Below, one piece after another: positions 19,412 to 28,216 of a stretch of 64,000 nucleotides of DNA (position 1 is its first letter; each line of letters begins with the position of its first letter). The stretch spans positions 2,666,001 to 2,730,000 of the forward strand of contig NZ_JBGBPY010000001.1 in assembly GCF_041107455.1 (NCBI RefSeq), read 5' to 3'. The translations under genes were made by a program, and so were the position numbers. This DNA is from Rhodanobacter humi. GTDB lineage: Bacteria; Pseudomonadota; Gammaproteobacteria; Xanthomonadales; Rhodanobacteraceae. The notes beneath the pieces are model-generated. The model did not search any database. It saw nothing but the letters and a program-made list of their open reading frames with translations, and was not told the DNA's origin.

Positions 19412-20361
19412 ACGGGGTGCTCGCGATGAACCAGGCGGCGGGACTGCGGCAGATGCTGGCGGCGATGGTCGGCCGCCCCGTCGCGGAGGCGGGCGCCGGC
19501 CACCAGGCCGACGGCTTGCTGTCCGCGGTGGCGGGCGCGCGCCGGCACTGCCAGACGATCGCGGTGGCCGGCGGCAAGGGCGGCGTGGGCAAGAGCACGC
19601 TGGCGGTGAACCTCGGCGTGGCGCTGGCCGGCGCCGGCCGCGAGGTGATGCTGCTGGATGCCGACACCGGGCTGGCGAACGTCGACGTGATGCTCGGCCT
19701 CGCGCCGTCGCGCCACATCGGCCACCTGCTCGACGGCGAATGCACGCTGCAGGAACTGCTGCTGCCCGCGGCCTGCGGCCTGCAGGTGGTGCCGGCCGGT
19801 TCCGGCGCGCGCCGGCTGGCGCAGCTGGGCAACAACGAACTGGCCGCGATCATCCGTGCCTTCGACGAGCTGGCGCGACCGCCCGAGTACCTGCTGGTGG
19901 ATACCGCCGCGGGCCTGTCCGACAGCGTGACGATGTTCGCCGCCGCCGCCGCCGAGGTGATCCTGGTGGTGTGCGACGAGCCCGCCTCGCTGACCGACGC
20001 CTACGGCCTGGCCAAGGTGCTCAGCCGCGACTTCGGCGTGCGCCGCCTGCGCATGGTCGCCAGCATGGCGCGCAACGAGGGCGAGGCGCGGCAACTGCAC
20101 CAGAAGCTGGCGCGGGTCAGCGACCGCTTCCTCGACGTGGCGATCGAATTCAGCGGCTGGGTGCCGCACGACGAGCGCCTGCGCCAGGCGATCCGGCGCC
20201 AGGCCGCGGTGGTCGAGCTGTGGCCGTCCAGCCCGTCGGCGCGGGCATTCAAGAAACTGGCCGGTGCGGTCGATAAGTGGATCGAGCCCGAGCATGCGGG
20301 TCTCGACCGTATCTCCTTCTTCGGTGGCCGGACGGCTCCGGCCGGGGGTATGCCGGGATGA
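19408..20361 (+). CDS. flhG: MinD-like ATPase FlhG/FleN, flagellar number regulator
   Basis: FlhG (FleN in Pseudomonas) limits flagellar number and antagonizes FleQ. The 317-aa product has the deviant Walker A KGGVGKST (57-64), switch motifs (LLDADTGLANVDVMLGL, VDTAAGLSDSV) and a C-terminal amphipathic membrane-targeting region. The N-terminus holds the conserved DQAxxLR-like helix (MNQAAGLRQML). ATGA overlaps on both sides place it in the flhF-flhG-fliA unit. Confidence 0.94.
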   Translation: MNGVLAMNQAAGLRQMLAAMVGRPVAEAGAGHQADGLLSAVAGARRHCQTIAVAGGKGGVGKSTLAVNLGVALAGAGREVMLLDADTGLANVDVMLGLAPSRHIGHLLDGECTLQELLLPAACGLQVVPAGSGARRLAQLGNNELAAIIRAFDELARPPEYLLVDTAAGLSDSVTMFAAAAAEVILVVCDEPASLTDAYGLAKVLSRDFGVRRLRMVASMARNEGEARQLHQKLARVSDRFLDVAIEFSGWVPHDERLRQAIRRQAAVVELWPSSPSARAFKKLAGAVDKWIEPEHAGLDRISFFGGRTAPAGGMPG

Positions 20362-21086
20362 ACGCGGCTTCGGAATATCTGCAACTCTCCCGCGAGAGTG
20401 CCGACGAACTGGTACGTCGGCACGCGCCGCTGGTCCGGCGGATCGCCTATCACCTGATGGGGCGGTTGCCGGCCAGCGTCGACGTGGGCGACCTGATCCA
20501 GGCGGGAATGATCGGTTTGCTGGAGGCAGCGCGCCACTTTGCCCACGACAAGGGCGCCAGCTTCGAGACGTTTGCGGGCATCCGCATCCGTGGCGCGATG
20601 CTGGACGAATTGCGCCGCGCCGACTGGACGCCGCGCTCGGTGCACCGCAAGACCCGCGAAGTGGCCGAGACGATCCGCCAGATCGAGGCCGAGACCGGTG
20701 CCGTGGCGGACGACGCCGAAGTGATGCGCCGGCTCGGCATGAGCGCGGAGGAATACCACCAGGTGCTCGCCGACGCGACCTCCTCGCGCCTGCTCAGCCT
20801 CACCTCCTCGGACGACGGCGAGGACACCGGCGTGCTCGACGTGGCCGACGAGAACAGCCTCGGCCCGGACGAAGGCATCGAGCACCACGGCATGCGCGCG
20901 GCGCTGGTCGAGGCGATCGGCGCGCTGCCCGAGCGCGAGCAACTGGTGATGTCGCTGTACTACGAACAGGAATTGAACCTCAAGGAAATCGGTGCCGTGC
21001 TCGGCGTCAGCGAGTCGCGCGTGTGCCAGATCCACGGCCAGGCCGTGATCCGGCTGCGCGCGCAACTGGCCGGCTGGCGCGACTGA
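20358..21086 (+). CDS. fliA: flagellar sigma factor FliA (sigma-28)
   Basis: FliA directs RNA polymerase to late flagellar and chemotaxis promoters. The 242-aa product has region 2 (LVRRIAYHLMGRLPASVDVGDLIQAGMIGLLEAARHF), region 3, and region 4 helix-turn-helix (LPEREQLVMSLYYEQELNLKEIGAVLGVSESRVCQIHGQAVIRLR). The ATG at 20358 overlaps the flhG stop; earlier in-frame starts would lie inside flhG. Sigma-28-like promoters occur at 32306, 32362, 35331, 42362 and 42408. Confidence 0.96.
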   Translation: MNAASEYLQLSRESADELVRRHAPLVRRIAYHLMGRLPASVDVGDLIQAGMIGLLEAARHFAHDKGASFETFAGIRIRGAMLDELRRADWTPRSVHRKTREVAETIRQIEAETGAVADDAEVMRRLGMSAEEYHQVLADATSSRLLSLTSSDDGEDTGVLDVADENSLGPDEGIEHHGMRAALVEAIGALPEREQLVMSLYYEQELNLKEIGAVLGVSESRVCQIHGQAVIRLRAQLAGWRD

Positions 21087-21146
21087 GTCCACGCCATCCC
21101 ACCATCCCCGGGGCCACATGCGGCCCATTGCACCCGGAGCAGACGT

Positions 21147-21554
21147 TTGGACAAGAACATGAAAATCCTGGTGGTGGACGACTTCTCCACCATGCGGCGC
21201 ATCGTCAGGAACCTGCTGGTCGAGCTGGGCTTCACCAACACGCTGATCCAGGAAGCCGACGACGGCGAGAACGCCATGATCATGCTGCGCAGCCAGCCGT
21301 TCGACCTGGTGGTGACCGACTGGAACATGCCGAACATGACCGGCATCGACCTGCTGCGCGCGATCCGCGCCGAGGCTGCGCTGAAGGGCTTGCCGGTGCT
21401 GATGGTCACCGCCGAGAACAACCGCGACCAGATCATCGCCGCCGCCCAGGCCGGCGTGAACGGCTACGTCGTCAAGCCGTTCACCGCGGTCACGCTCAGG
21501 GAAAAACTCACCAAGATCTTCGAACGGATCGCCGCCAGCGGAGCCAGCGCATGA
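21147..21554 (+). CDS. cheY: chemotaxis response regulator CheY
   Basis: Phospho-CheY binds FliM and changes motor rotation. The 135-aa single receiver domain has the acidic pair D11-D12, phospho-acceptor D58 (VVTDWNMPN), T88 and K110 (VVKPF). The TTG at 21147 is chosen over the ATG at 21159 because GGAG (21136-21139) is 7 nt before the TTG. It overlaps cheZ by 4 bp, so the signal and its phosphatase are co-expressed. Confidence 0.95.
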   Translation: MDKNMKILVVDDFSTMRRIVRNLLVELGFTNTLIQEADDGENAMIMLRSQPFDLVVTDWNMPNMTGIDLLRAIRAEAALKGLPVLMVTAENNRDQIIAAAQAGVNGYVVKPFTAVTLREKLTKIFERIAASGASA

Positions 21555-22192
21555 ATGCCGTCCTACCTCTCGCCGTCGACGACAGCCTGCCGCCCGAGCT
21601 GCGCGATCTGCTGAACAGCCCGGAAGGCCCCGCCTTCGAGCACGCGCTGGACACGATGGTGCGCCAGCGCGAGCAGCACCTGTTCCGCGCGCTGGGCCAG
21701 CTCGCCCGCGAACTGCACGACGCCGTGCGCCGCCTCGGCGGCGAGCTGGCGCAGGAAGGCGTGCCCGGCATCGTGGCCGACGCGCGCCAGCACCTGCAGG
21801 ACGTACTGGAAATGAGCGCGAACGCCGCCAACCGCAGCATCGATTTCGCCGAGCGCCTGCGACCGCAGGCCGAGTCGCTGGCGCGCAACGCCTGGGACGT
21901 GCTGCAGCAGGCCGAGGGTGACGAACCCGCCGCCGCGCTGGCGCGCGAAGCCGCCACGTTCGCCGACAGCTGCCGCGCCGGTCTCGGCGACATGGTGGTG
22001 GCGCAGTCCTGGCAGGACCTCACCGGCCAGCGCATCAAGAAGGTCGCCAGCTTCATCGGCACGGTGGAATCCTCGCTGCTGGAGCTGGTGCGCCTCACCG
22101 GCGCGCTGGCCGGCGTCGAGGCGCCGGTCGACGTGGCCAAGGTGACCAGCCAGGAGGATGCCGACCGGCTGCTCAGCGAATTCGGGTTCTAG
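21551..22192 (+). CDS. cheZ: CheY-P phosphatase CheZ
   Basis: CheZ dephosphorylates CheY. The 213-aa product is mainly helical and contains the catalytic stretch [23 protein letters not shown], where the Gln of DLTGQ is the known catalytic residue, and the C-terminal CheY-binding peptide ([11 protein letters not shown]). It overlaps cheY (ATGA), and its TAG is immediately followed by the cheA GTG. Confidence 0.95.
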   Translation: MNAVLPLAVDDSLPPELRDLLNSPEGPAFEHALDTMVRQREQHLFRALGQLARELHDAVRRLGGELAQEGVPGIVADARQHLQDVLEMSANAANRSIDFAERLRPQAESLARNAWDVLQQAEGDEPAAALAREAATFADSCRAGLGDMVVAQSWQDLTGQRIKKVASFIGTVESSLLELVRLTGALAGVEAPVDVAKVTSQEDADRLLSEFGF

Positions 22193-24124
22193 GTGAACGC
22201 GGATTTCGACAACGAGCTGCGCCAGGACTTCCTGGTCGAGGCCGGCGAACTCGTCGAGCGGCTGGGCGAGCAGCTGGTCGGGCTGGAAGCGGCGCCGGAC
22301 GACGGCGAGCTGCTGAATGCCGTGTTCCGCGCCTTCCACACGGTCAAGGGCGGCGCGGGCTTCCTCGCGCTGGAACCGATGGTGCAGCTGTGCCACCACG
22401 CCGAGGACCTGCTCAACCTGGCCCGCAACGGCGCCGTGCGGCTCGACGCCAGCTACATGGACGCGCTGCTGCAGACGCTGGACCGGCTGGTCGAGATGAT
22501 GGCCGCGCTCGGCGCCGGCACGTCGCTGGCGATGCCGCCCGCCGAACTGTTGCAGGCGCTGCTGCCGCGTGGCGGCAAGCCCGCCGCCGCACCTGCACCG
22601 GCGCCTGTACCTGCGCCGTCGCCCGAACCGGCGGGCGGCGCCATCGACGACAGCGAGTTCGAGGCGCTGCTCGACAGCCTGTACGGCACCGCCGCACCGG
22701 GCACGGTAGCGCCGACCGTCCTGCCGCCCGCGCCGGCACCGGACGCAACGATCGACGACGACGAATTCGAGGCGCTGCTGGACACGCTGCACGGCAAGGG
22801 CGGCCAGCCCGGGTTGCAAGCCACGAGCGGCCAGCCTGGCTTGCAAGACGCGGGCGGCCAGCCCGGTATCGCTGCCGCGCCAATCGCGGCACCCGTATCT
22901 GCGCCCGCTGTCGCGCCTGCGCCGTCGGCGCGTCATGCCGCGCCGGCCGCCGAGACCACGGTGCGCGTGGACACCGCGCGGCTGGACCTGCTGGTCAACC
23001 ACGCCGGCGAACTGGTGCTGGCGCGCAACCGCCTGCTCAGCCTCGCCGCGCGTCACGGCAGCGAGACGCTGGCCGCCGCGGCCGGCGAGCTGGACCGCAT
23101 CACCGACGAGTTGCAAGGCGCGGTGATGGGCATGCGCATGCAGCCGGTGGGCCGGCTGTTCCAGCGCTTCCCGCGCATCGTGCGCGACCTCGCCCGCCAG
23201 CTCGGCAAGGAAGTGGAACTGGTGCTGGAAGGCGAGGGCACCGATCTCGACCGCAGCCTGGTCGAGGCGCTCGCCGATCCGCTGATCCACCTGCTGCGCA
23301 ACGCGCTCGACCACGGCGTGGAAGCGCCGGACCTGCGCGAGCAGGGCGGCAAGCCGCGCAAGGGCCGCGTGGTGCTGTCGGCCAGCCAGCGTGGCGAGCG
23401 CATCGTGATCACGGTGAGCGACGACGGCCGCGGCATGGCTCCGGAAATCCTGCGCCGCAAGGCGGTGGAGAAGGGCGTCATCGACGCGGCGCAGGCCGCG
23501 CGGCTGTCCGAGGCCGAGTGCTACGAACTGATCTTCCGCCCCGGCTTCAGCACTGCCGCCACGGTGTCGGATGTCTCCGGCCGCGGCGTCGGCATGGACG
23601 TGGTGAAGACCCGCATCACCGAGCTGGGTGGCACGCTGGCCGTGCATTCGCGCCTCGGCCACGGCAGCGAGCTGGAACTCGCCGTGCCGCTCACCCTGGC
23701 GGTGCTGCGCGTGCTGATGGTGCGTGTGGGTCAGCGTCTGTTGGCGCTGCCGCTGGGCAACGTGGAAGAAGTGTTCGAACTGGCCGCGGGCCAGGACTGC
23801 CTGCTCGACGGCCGCCTGGTCGCGCGTCACCGCGGCCGTGCGCTGCCGCTGGTCGACCTGGTCGACTGGGCCGGCGTGGCGGCCGAGCCGGTGCGCCACG
23901 TGGCGGTGCTGCACATCGGCCACCAGCGGCTGGGCTGCCTGGTGCACGAGGTGCTCGGCCGCGAGGACGTCATCGTCAAGCCGCTCGGCCACCTGTTCGC
24001 CGACGTGCCCGGCGTCGCCGGCGCCACCGTCACCGGCGACGGCCGGCTGGCGCTGGTGATGGAGCTGGCCGGTCTCGCCGACGGCGCCGCGCCGTCTCCC
24101 CTCCCCCTCGCGCAGACCGGCTAA
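22193..24124 (+). CDS. cheA: chemotaxis histidine kinase CheA (flagellar cluster)
   Basis: CheA autophosphorylates and passes phosphate to CheY. The 643-aa product has a P1 HPt domain with phospho-His H49 (FHTVKGGAGF), a long Ala/Pro linker with a duplicated acidic motif (EFEALLDSLYG, EFEALLDTLHG) and no obvious P2 domain, the dimerization helix pair, the ATPase with N box HLLRNALDHGVE, DDGRGM and SGRGVGMDVVKTRI, and a C-terminal CheW-like domain. It starts at a GTG directly after the cheZ stop with no clear Shine-Dalgarno, so coupling is likely. The TAA stop is the left flank of the repeat at 24125. Confidence 0.95.
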   Translation: MNADFDNELRQDFLVEAGELVERLGEQLVGLEAAPDDGELLNAVFRAFHTVKGGAGFLALEPMVQLCHHAEDLLNLARNGAVRLDASYMDALLQTLDRLVEMMAALGAGTSLAMPPAELLQALLPRGGKPAAAPAPAPVPAPSPEPAGGAIDDSEFEALLDSLYGTAAPGTVAPTVLPPAPAPDATIDDDEFEALLDTLHGKGGQPGLQATSGQPGLQDAGGQPGIAAAPIAAPVSAPAVAPAPSARHAAPAAETTVRVDTARLDLLVNHAGELVLARNRLLSLAARHGSETLAAAAGELDRITDELQGAVMGMRMQPVGRLFQRFPRIVRDLARQLGKEVELVLEGEGTDLDRSLVEALADPLIHLLRNALDHGVEAPDLREQGGKPRKGRVVLSASQRGERIVITVSDDGRGMAPEILRRKAVEKGVIDAAQAARLSEAECYELIFRPGFSTAATVSDVSGRGVGMDVVKTRITELGGTLAVHSRLGHGSELELAVPLTLAVLRVLMVRVGQRLLALPLGNVEEVFELAAGQDCLLDGRLVARHRGRALPLVDLVDWAGVAAEPVRHVAVLHIGHQRLGCLVHEVLGREDVIVKPLGHLFADVPGVAGATVTGDGRLALVMELAGLADGAAPSPLPLAQTG

Positions 24125-24405
24125 GAGCCTGTTTATGATCCCCAAGCACCCCGCGTTGTCATCGAGTGGCCGCCAGGTGGTAGGGCGTGGCGCAGCGCCT
24201 GCCTGGCTGGCAGGCCAAGCCGCGCGCTGCCGCATGGCGGCCACTCGATGGCAACCCCGGCACCTATCAATTCCGGGGCCGGGCCTGTTTGCCCGCATGC
24301 CTGCGTCATCACTCAGTCGTGGACGGACGTCCACTCCTTCGTTCTTCCTTGGCCTGCGCGCAAACAGCTCCTGGCGCGGGGCGCTTGGGGATCGTAAACA
24401 GGCTC
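24125..24405. repeat. MITE-like element, copy 1 (cheA-motC)
   Basis: 281 bp with near-perfect terminal inverted repeats of about 23 bp (left GAGCCTGTTTATGATCCCC, right GGGGATCGTAAACAGGCTC). TAA flanks both ends (24122-24124 and 24406-24408), fitting a 3-bp target duplication in which the left copy is the cheA stop codon. A second copy is at 56177-56442. There is no transposase and no credible gene. A 3-bp TNA duplication is a habit of some IS5-family groups; that link is inference. Confidence 0.75.
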
Positions 24406-24412
24406 TAACATC

Positions 24413-25153
24413 ATGGATCTGATCAGCATCATCGGCACGATCCTGGCCTTCGTGGTCATCATCGTCGGCACCATCCTCAAGGGCTCCACGGTCGACGCGC
24501 TGTGGAACCCCGCCGCGTTCGTGATCGTGTTCATCGGCACGCTGGCGGCATTGCTGGTGCAGAACCAGGGCAAGGTGCTCAAGCGCGCGCTGAAGATGAT
24601 GGCGATGGTCTTCAAGCCACCGCAACACCGGCCGGACGACCTGATCAGCCGCATCGTGGGTTGGAGCGAGATCTCGCGCCGGCAGGGCCTGCTGGGCCTG
24701 GAGCCGCAGATCGAGTCCGAGTCCGACCCGTTCGTGAAGAAGGGTCTGCAGCTGCTGGTCGACGGCGGCGAGCCGGAGGCGATCCGCGGCGTGCTGGAGG
24801 TGGACCTGGAAACCCGCGAGGCCACCGACCTGGCCGGCGCCAAGGTGTACGAGAACGCCGGCATCTACTCGCCCACGCTGGGCATCATCGGCGCGGTGAT
24901 GGGCCTGATGGCGGTGATGCAGAACCTCGCCGACCCGTCCAAGCTCGGCCACGGCATCGCGGCGGCCTTCGTCGCCACCATCTACGGCGTGGCGCTGGCG
25001 AACCTGTTCATGCTGCCGATGGCGGCGCGGCTGAAGGGCCTGATCAACAAGCAGACGCGGATGCGCGAGATCCTGATCGAGGGCCTGGTGTCGATCGCCC
25101 AGGGCGACAACCCGCGCCAGATCGAGTCGCGCCTGCAGGGTTACGTGGCATGA
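24413..25153 (+). CDS. motC: flagellar stator protein MotC (MotA/PomA family)
   Basis: Forms the proton-conducting stator with MotD. The 246-aa product has four membrane segments (first MDLISIIGTILAFVVIIVGTIL), the cytoplasmic loop with conserved charged residues, and the MotA/ExbB signature (YENAGIYSPTLGIIGAVMGLMAVMQNL). Gene order cheA-motC-motD-cheW matches Pseudomonas, where these are the alternative stator genes. The ATG starts 7 bp after the repeat, so its ribosome binding site must lie in or at the repeat end. Confidence 0.92.
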   Translation: MDLISIIGTILAFVVIIVGTILKGSTVDALWNPAAFVIVFIGTLAALLVQNQGKVLKRALKMMAMVFKPPQHRPDDLISRIVGWSEISRRQGLLGLEPQIESESDPFVKKGLQLLVDGGEPEAIRGVLEVDLETREATDLAGAKVYENAGIYSPTLGIIGAVMGLMAVMQNLADPSKLGHGIAAAFVATIYGVALANLFMLPMAARLKGLINKQTRMREILIEGLVSIAQGDNPRQIESRLQGYVA

Positions 25154-26196
25154 GGCGGCACAAGCACGAGGACCACGTGAACCACGAGGCGTGGGCGATT
25201 CCCTATGCCGACCTGATGACCCTGCTGCTGGCCTTCTTCGTGGTGATGTACGCGGTCTCGGTGGTCAACGAAGGCAAGTTCCGCGTGATGTCCGAATCGC
25301 TGATCGAGGCGTTCAACGGCTCCAGCCACGCGGTTGCGCCACTGCCGCCCACCCGGGTGCGGCCGCACAACGTCAACCCCGCGATCGCCACGCCGGCCGG
25401 GCAGGCGGGTTCCGCGGCGGTGCCGATCGCCGTGCCGATCCCGCCGCATCCGGTGGCGCTGCAGGGCGGCAACGGCCGTGACATCGCGCACCAGACCACG
25501 CCACCGGCCAACCTCAAGCGCATCGAGGCCGATGTGCGCAAGGCGCTGCAGGCGCTGATCGACCGCAAGCAGGTGGTGGTGCGCAACAACGGGCAGTGGC
25601 TGGAGATCGAGATCCGCACCGACATCCTGTTCCCCAGTGGCGTGGCGCAGCTGTCCGTGCCGGCGCAGGGCGTGCTGCACAATCTCGCCGCGGTGCTGGC
25701 GGGCTTCGCCAATCCGTTGCGGGTCGAAGGCTTCACCGACGACGTGCCGATCAACACCGCGCTGTATCCCTCGAACTGGGAACTCTCGGCGGCGCGTGCC
25801 GGCAGCGTGGCGCGGCTGTTCGTCAACAACGGCATCGTGCCGGACCGGCTCGGCATCATCGGCTGGGGCGAGATGCATCCGGTGGCCGACAACGACACCG
25901 TGGAAGGCCGCAACGAGAACCGCCGCGTGCTGGTGGTGGTGATGGGCGAAGGCTCGGCGCCGCAGCGCGAGCGCAGCACCATCGGCGAACTCGACCGGCA
26001 ACCCGGCATCGCCGAAGCGACCGCGCCGGGCATGTTGCCCACCGTGCAGGTGATCGAGCCTTTGCAATCGGCAGCGGCGACGAAGGCTGCGCCGGCCGAA
26101 GCGCCGGCCGCCACGGCTCACGCGGAAGTGCCGGCCGCCACCATCCCCTCGGACAGCGCATCCGGTAGCGCGATCCAGGCCAGGGCTACGCCATGA
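25150..26196 (+). CDS. motD: flagellar stator protein MotD (MotB family)
   Basis: Partner of MotC that anchors the stator to peptidoglycan. The 348-aa product has a short basic cytoplasmic tail, one membrane segment with the proton-binding Asp (AWAIPYADLMTLLLAFFVVMYAVS), a proline-rich periplasmic linker and an OmpA-type domain (VEGFTDDVPINTALYPSNWELSAARAGSV, GWGEMHP, NRRVLVVV). The roughly 75-residue Ala/Pro C-terminal tail is long for the family. ATGA overlaps join it to motC and cheW. Confidence 0.92.
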   Translation: MRRHKHEDHVNHEAWAIPYADLMTLLLAFFVVMYAVSVVNEGKFRVMSESLIEAFNGSSHAVAPLPPTRVRPHNVNPAIATPAGQAGSAAVPIAVPIPPHPVALQGGNGRDIAHQTTPPANLKRIEADVRKALQALIDRKQVVVRNNGQWLEIEIRTDILFPSGVAQLSVPAQGVLHNLAAVLAGFANPLRVEGFTDDVPINTALYPSNWELSAARAGSVARLFVNNGIVPDRLGIIGWGEMHPVADNDTVEGRNENRRVLVVVMGEGSAPQRERSTIGELDRQPGIAEATAPGMLPTVQVIEPLQSAAATKAAPAEAPAATAHAEVPAATIPSDSASGSAIQARATP

Positions 26197-26669
26197 ACAG
26201 CCATGCTTCCGACCACGCCGGAGCGGATCGCCACTGGCTGTCGTTCCGCATCGGTGCGCAGCTGTACGCCGCGCGGCTGGCCGACGTCAGCGAGGTGATC
26301 CGCGAGGAGGAACTGACCCCGGTGCCCGGCGCCGCCGCCGACCTGCTCGGCGTGCGCCACCTGCGCGGGCGCATCGTGCCGGTGATGGACGGCCGCCGTC
26401 GGCTGGGCCTGCCGGCAGAGCCCGCCGCCGATCCGCTCGCGGTGCGCATCGTGATGCTGGCGCATGCCGGCCATTCGCTCGGCCTCAAGGTCGACGCGGT
26501 CGGCGAACTGATCGACCGCGACGGCCTGGAGATCGCACCGCCGCCACCGGGCCGTGCCAGCCGCGACGACGATCCGGTCAGCGGCGTGCTGCCCTGGCGG
26601 GACGGCTTCGTGGCCCTGCTCGACGCGCGCCGGCTGTACCGGCTGGAAGGAGACGACGATGTGGCTTGA
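26193..26669 (+). CDS. cheW: chemotaxis coupling protein CheW (flagellar cluster)
   Basis: Links receptors to CheA. The 158-aa single CheW domain reads WLSFRIGAQLYAARLADVSEVIREEELTPVPGAAADLLGVRHLRGRIVPVMD, with the conserved LRGxIxPV element, and LGLKVDAVGELI. It overlaps motD by 4 bp and the DUF2802 gene by 11 bp. In Pseudomonas a ParA-like gene sits between motD and cheW; it is absent here. Confidence 0.93.
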   Translation: MNSHASDHAGADRHWLSFRIGAQLYAARLADVSEVIREEELTPVPGAAADLLGVRHLRGRIVPVMDGRRRLGLPAEPAADPLAVRIVMLAHAGHSLGLKVDAVGELIDRDGLEIAPPPPGRASRDDDPVSGVLPWRDGFVALLDARRLYRLEGDDDVA

Positions 26670-27009
26670 ACTGGGCGTACTCGCGCTGCTCCTGCTGGCC
26701 ACCGGCCAGACCCTGCTGCTGCTGCGACTGTGGCGGCAGTCCCGTCGGCTGCATCAACGCGTCGATGCGTTGTGGCAGAACGCCGCCGGCACCAGTACCG
26801 ACGTGCCCACCTCGATGCTGGTGACCGCGCTGGGCCGGCTCGAACGGCAACTCGGTCAGGTGGAACGGCCGGCAACGCTCGGGCGCTCGTGGGAGCTGGC
26901 CAAGCAACTCGCGCGCGAAGGCGCCGATGTCGAGCAATTGGTCGCCTGCTGCGGATTGTCGCGCGACGAGGCGACGCTGATCCTCGCGATGCGCGTGCCG
27001 GCTTTGTAA
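26659..27009 (+). CDS. DUF2802 membrane-anchored protein
   Basis: A 116-aa protein with one N-terminal membrane segment (LELGVLALLLLATGQTLLLLRLW), a helical middle and the DUF2802 C-terminal signature (ELAKQLAREGADVEQLVACCGLSRDEATLILAM). The family lies directly after cheW in many polar-flagellum clusters, as in Pseudomonas, and has no established function that I can state. The ATG follows GGAAGGAG at a good distance. Its last 114 bp recur in diverged form at 30716-30830, on the far side of the integron island. Confidence 0.85.
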   Translation: MWLELGVLALLLLATGQTLLLLRLWRQSRRLHQRVDALWQNAAGTSTDVPTSMLVTALGRLERQLGQVERPATLGRSWELAKQLAREGADVEQLVACCGLSRDEATLILAMRVPAL

Positions 27010-27010
27010 G

Positions 27011-27042
27011 AGCCGGTTCAAAGTTTCCTGGTGCCCGGGGCC
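27011..27042. repeat. fragment of a GAGCC-GTTCAAAGT-TCC repeat
   Basis: GAGCCGGTTCAAAGTTTCC followed by a CCCGGGGCC patch closely resembles 35156-35190 (GAGCCTGTTCAAAGTCTCC followed by GCCCGGGCCGG). It starts 2 bp after the DUF2802 stop and ends at the first attC site. The GAGCC end also resembles the MITE end at 24125. Confidence 0.45.
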
Positions 27043-27112
27043 GCCTAACGCTTGAGGTAACCGGCGCGAACCCACGTAGCGGGTTTGCGTCCGGTTGAGC
27101 GAAGGGTTAGGC
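27043..27112 (-). repeat. attC site A (integron recombination site)
   Basis: GCCTAAC (27043-27049) and GTTAGGC (27106-27112) bound 70 bp of imperfect palindrome, with inner arms TAACCGG and CCGGTTGAG. Layout and outer 7-mers match attC core sites (RYYYAAC and GTTRRRY). Read on the minus strand it closes the lipoprotein cassette (27129-27581). It is the last attC of the array. Confidence 0.7.
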
Positions 27113-27128
27113 GGTACCCGGGAGGCAC

Positions 27129-27581
27129 TCAGGTCCGGCGATCCCTGGCACCCGCGAGCGCTGCACCTTCCTCGTGGCAATCTGGATTCGTGGCTGACTG
27201 GACCGAGTGGGCGAAGATGACGCCATGATCGGCCGCGTAAAGGCGGCCCACGAAAGTGCCATTGCCGAGGGACTTCGAAGTGGTTTCTAAAGAACCAGAT
27301 AACAGCCAATGTTCACCCTCGCTGCGAAGCTTCGATTTGAACGTGAAGGTATTTCCGTACGGCGACTTGGAGACGAGTAGAAAGTCATCACCATCGACCG
27401 AGATAGTCCAAGTGAACGGCTCAAGCATTGACGGGAGACCGCAGCCCACGGCAGCCGGTGCCGACAGGGTGCCCTCGTAGGAGCCTGAAAGCCAAGTTGG
27501 CGGCTTAACCGCACCTGTGTTGGCACAGCCAACCAGTGAGACAAGCGCCGCCAACGCGACGAGAACCTGAGCGCCATTCAT
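27129..27581 (-). CDS. cassette-encoded lipoprotein, function unknown
   Basis: A 150-aa protein with a lipoprotein signal: hydrophobic stretch then lipobox LVGC (AQVLVALAALVSLVGCANTG). The rest is beta-rich (SGSYEGTLSAP, FTWTISVDGDDFLLVSKSPYGN, GNGTFVGRLYAAD) and reminiscent of small surface-lipid-anchored domains, but I do not recognise a family. The ATG at 27581 is preferred because GGAGGGG precedes it by a few bases; an ATG 12 bp upstream is possible. Lower GC than the flagellar genes. It lies between attC A and attC B. Confidence 0.7.
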   Translation of the reverse strand: MNGAQVLVALAALVSLVGCANTGAVKPPTWLSGSYEGTLSAPAAVGCGLPSMLEPFTWTISVDGDDFLLVSKSPYGNTFTFKSKLRSEGEHWLLSGSLETTSKSLGNGTFVGRLYAADHGVIFAHSVQSATNPDCHEEGAALAGARDRRT

Positions 27582-27602
27582 GGGCCCCTCCATTGTTGTG
27601 CG

Positions 27603-27658
27603 GCCTAACGCTGGAGTTAAGCGGCGGCGGAGCCGTCCGCTTGGACGAATTGTTAGCC
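27603..27658 (-). repeat. attC site B
   Basis: GCCTAAC (27603-27609), inner arms GAGTTAAGCGG and CCGCTTGGACGAATT, then GTTAGCC (27652-27658). This is the short Xanthomonas-type attC: minus-strand orientation TAACAATTCGTCC...GCTTAACTCCAGCGTTAGGC matches known cassette orientation. It supplies the TAA stop of the membrane-protein cassette gene. Confidence 0.85.
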
Positions 27659-28153
27659 GCTTGCCGAGTTCTCACGGCGATTGAACAGACGAACACGATC
27701 ATGCTCAGCTTGAGCGAAGAAGAACCAAGCAAAATACACAAGTGCGAATGTGATAAGCATTGCAGCCGTTCTTGCCAAAAAACTGGGCACAGAAGATGTG
27801 ACAGACAGCACGCCTACTATCAATGCAAAAACACCGAAGACGAACGCCGCTGCATAGTTATTTGCCATAAATACAATGGCAAAGAATTTTGCAATGCGTG
27901 GATAGGGCTCAGGCAGCTCCAGGGCCTTGCCAGCCCCTGACGCCGCTGCTTTTCCAAGCTGAGCGGCGAAGTTGGCTCCTTTTGCAAGAGCGGCGTACAG
28001 CTCCCTAAACTGTTTACTAAAGAGAATTTTTAGAATTGCCGAGAGAAGTAACAGTGCAACAAGCACCCAGAATAGTTTGAGTAGATAGCTCTTTACGGGA
28101 TCCGGCGTGCTGTTGAGGAAGGCAAGCCAATCCTTAAGCTCCGTAACATTCAT
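27653..28153 (-). CDS. cassette-encoded membrane protein, function unknown
   Basis: A 166-aa protein with three likely membrane segments, about 23-46 (LLKLFWVLVALLLLSAILKILF), 89-117 (FFAIVFMANNYAAAFVFGVFALIVGVL) and 126-147. Between the first two is a short Ala-rich amphipathic stretch (AALAKGANFAAQLGKAAASGAGKAL). No family recognised. The minus-strand ATG at 28153 follows AAGGGGGATGTC. Its stop codon TAA comes from the attC B core site, a usual cassette feature. GC content is near 50%, far below the neighbourhood. Confidence 0.75.
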   Translation of the reverse strand: MNVTELKDWLAFLNSTPDPVKSYLLKLFWVLVALLLLSAILKILFSKQFRELYAALAKGANFAAQLGKAAASGAGKALELPEPYPRIAKFFAIVFMANNYAAAFVFGVFALIVGVLSVTSSVPSFLARTAAMLITFALVYFAWFFFAQAEHDRVRLFNRRENSASG

Positions 28154-28169
28154 GACATCCCCCTTGAAC

Positions 28170-28216
28170 GGCTAACGCTAGAGTTAAGCGGCGGCGAAGC
28201 CGTCCGCCTTGAACGA
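28170..28216 (-). repeat. attC site C, left part (split by the IS)
   Basis: GGCTAAC (28170-28176), GAGTTAAGCGGCGGCGAAG and CCGTCCGCCTTGAACGA match attC sites B and D up to GAACGA, where the homology stops and the IS begins. The missing core-site end, GTTAGAC, is found at 29730-29736 on the far side of the IS. Confidence 0.8.

Noticed and set aside
24135-24422. Open frames inside the MITE-like repeats
   Set aside because: The two copies do not keep the same frame open, and the codon use is unlike real genes in the window.
21563-24952. Very long antisense open frames, for example 21563-24952, 31109-35392 and 56267-59779 on the minus strand
   Set aside because: They lie opposite well-identified genes. 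In DNA this GC-rich, stop codons are rare in some antisense frames. Their translations are low-complexity His/Arg/Ala-rich and match nothing.
27536-27940. Plus-strand open frame opposite the cassette membrane-protein gene
   Set aside because: It runs through attC B, has no ribosome site and is antisense to a frame with clear membrane segments and attC-provided stop.
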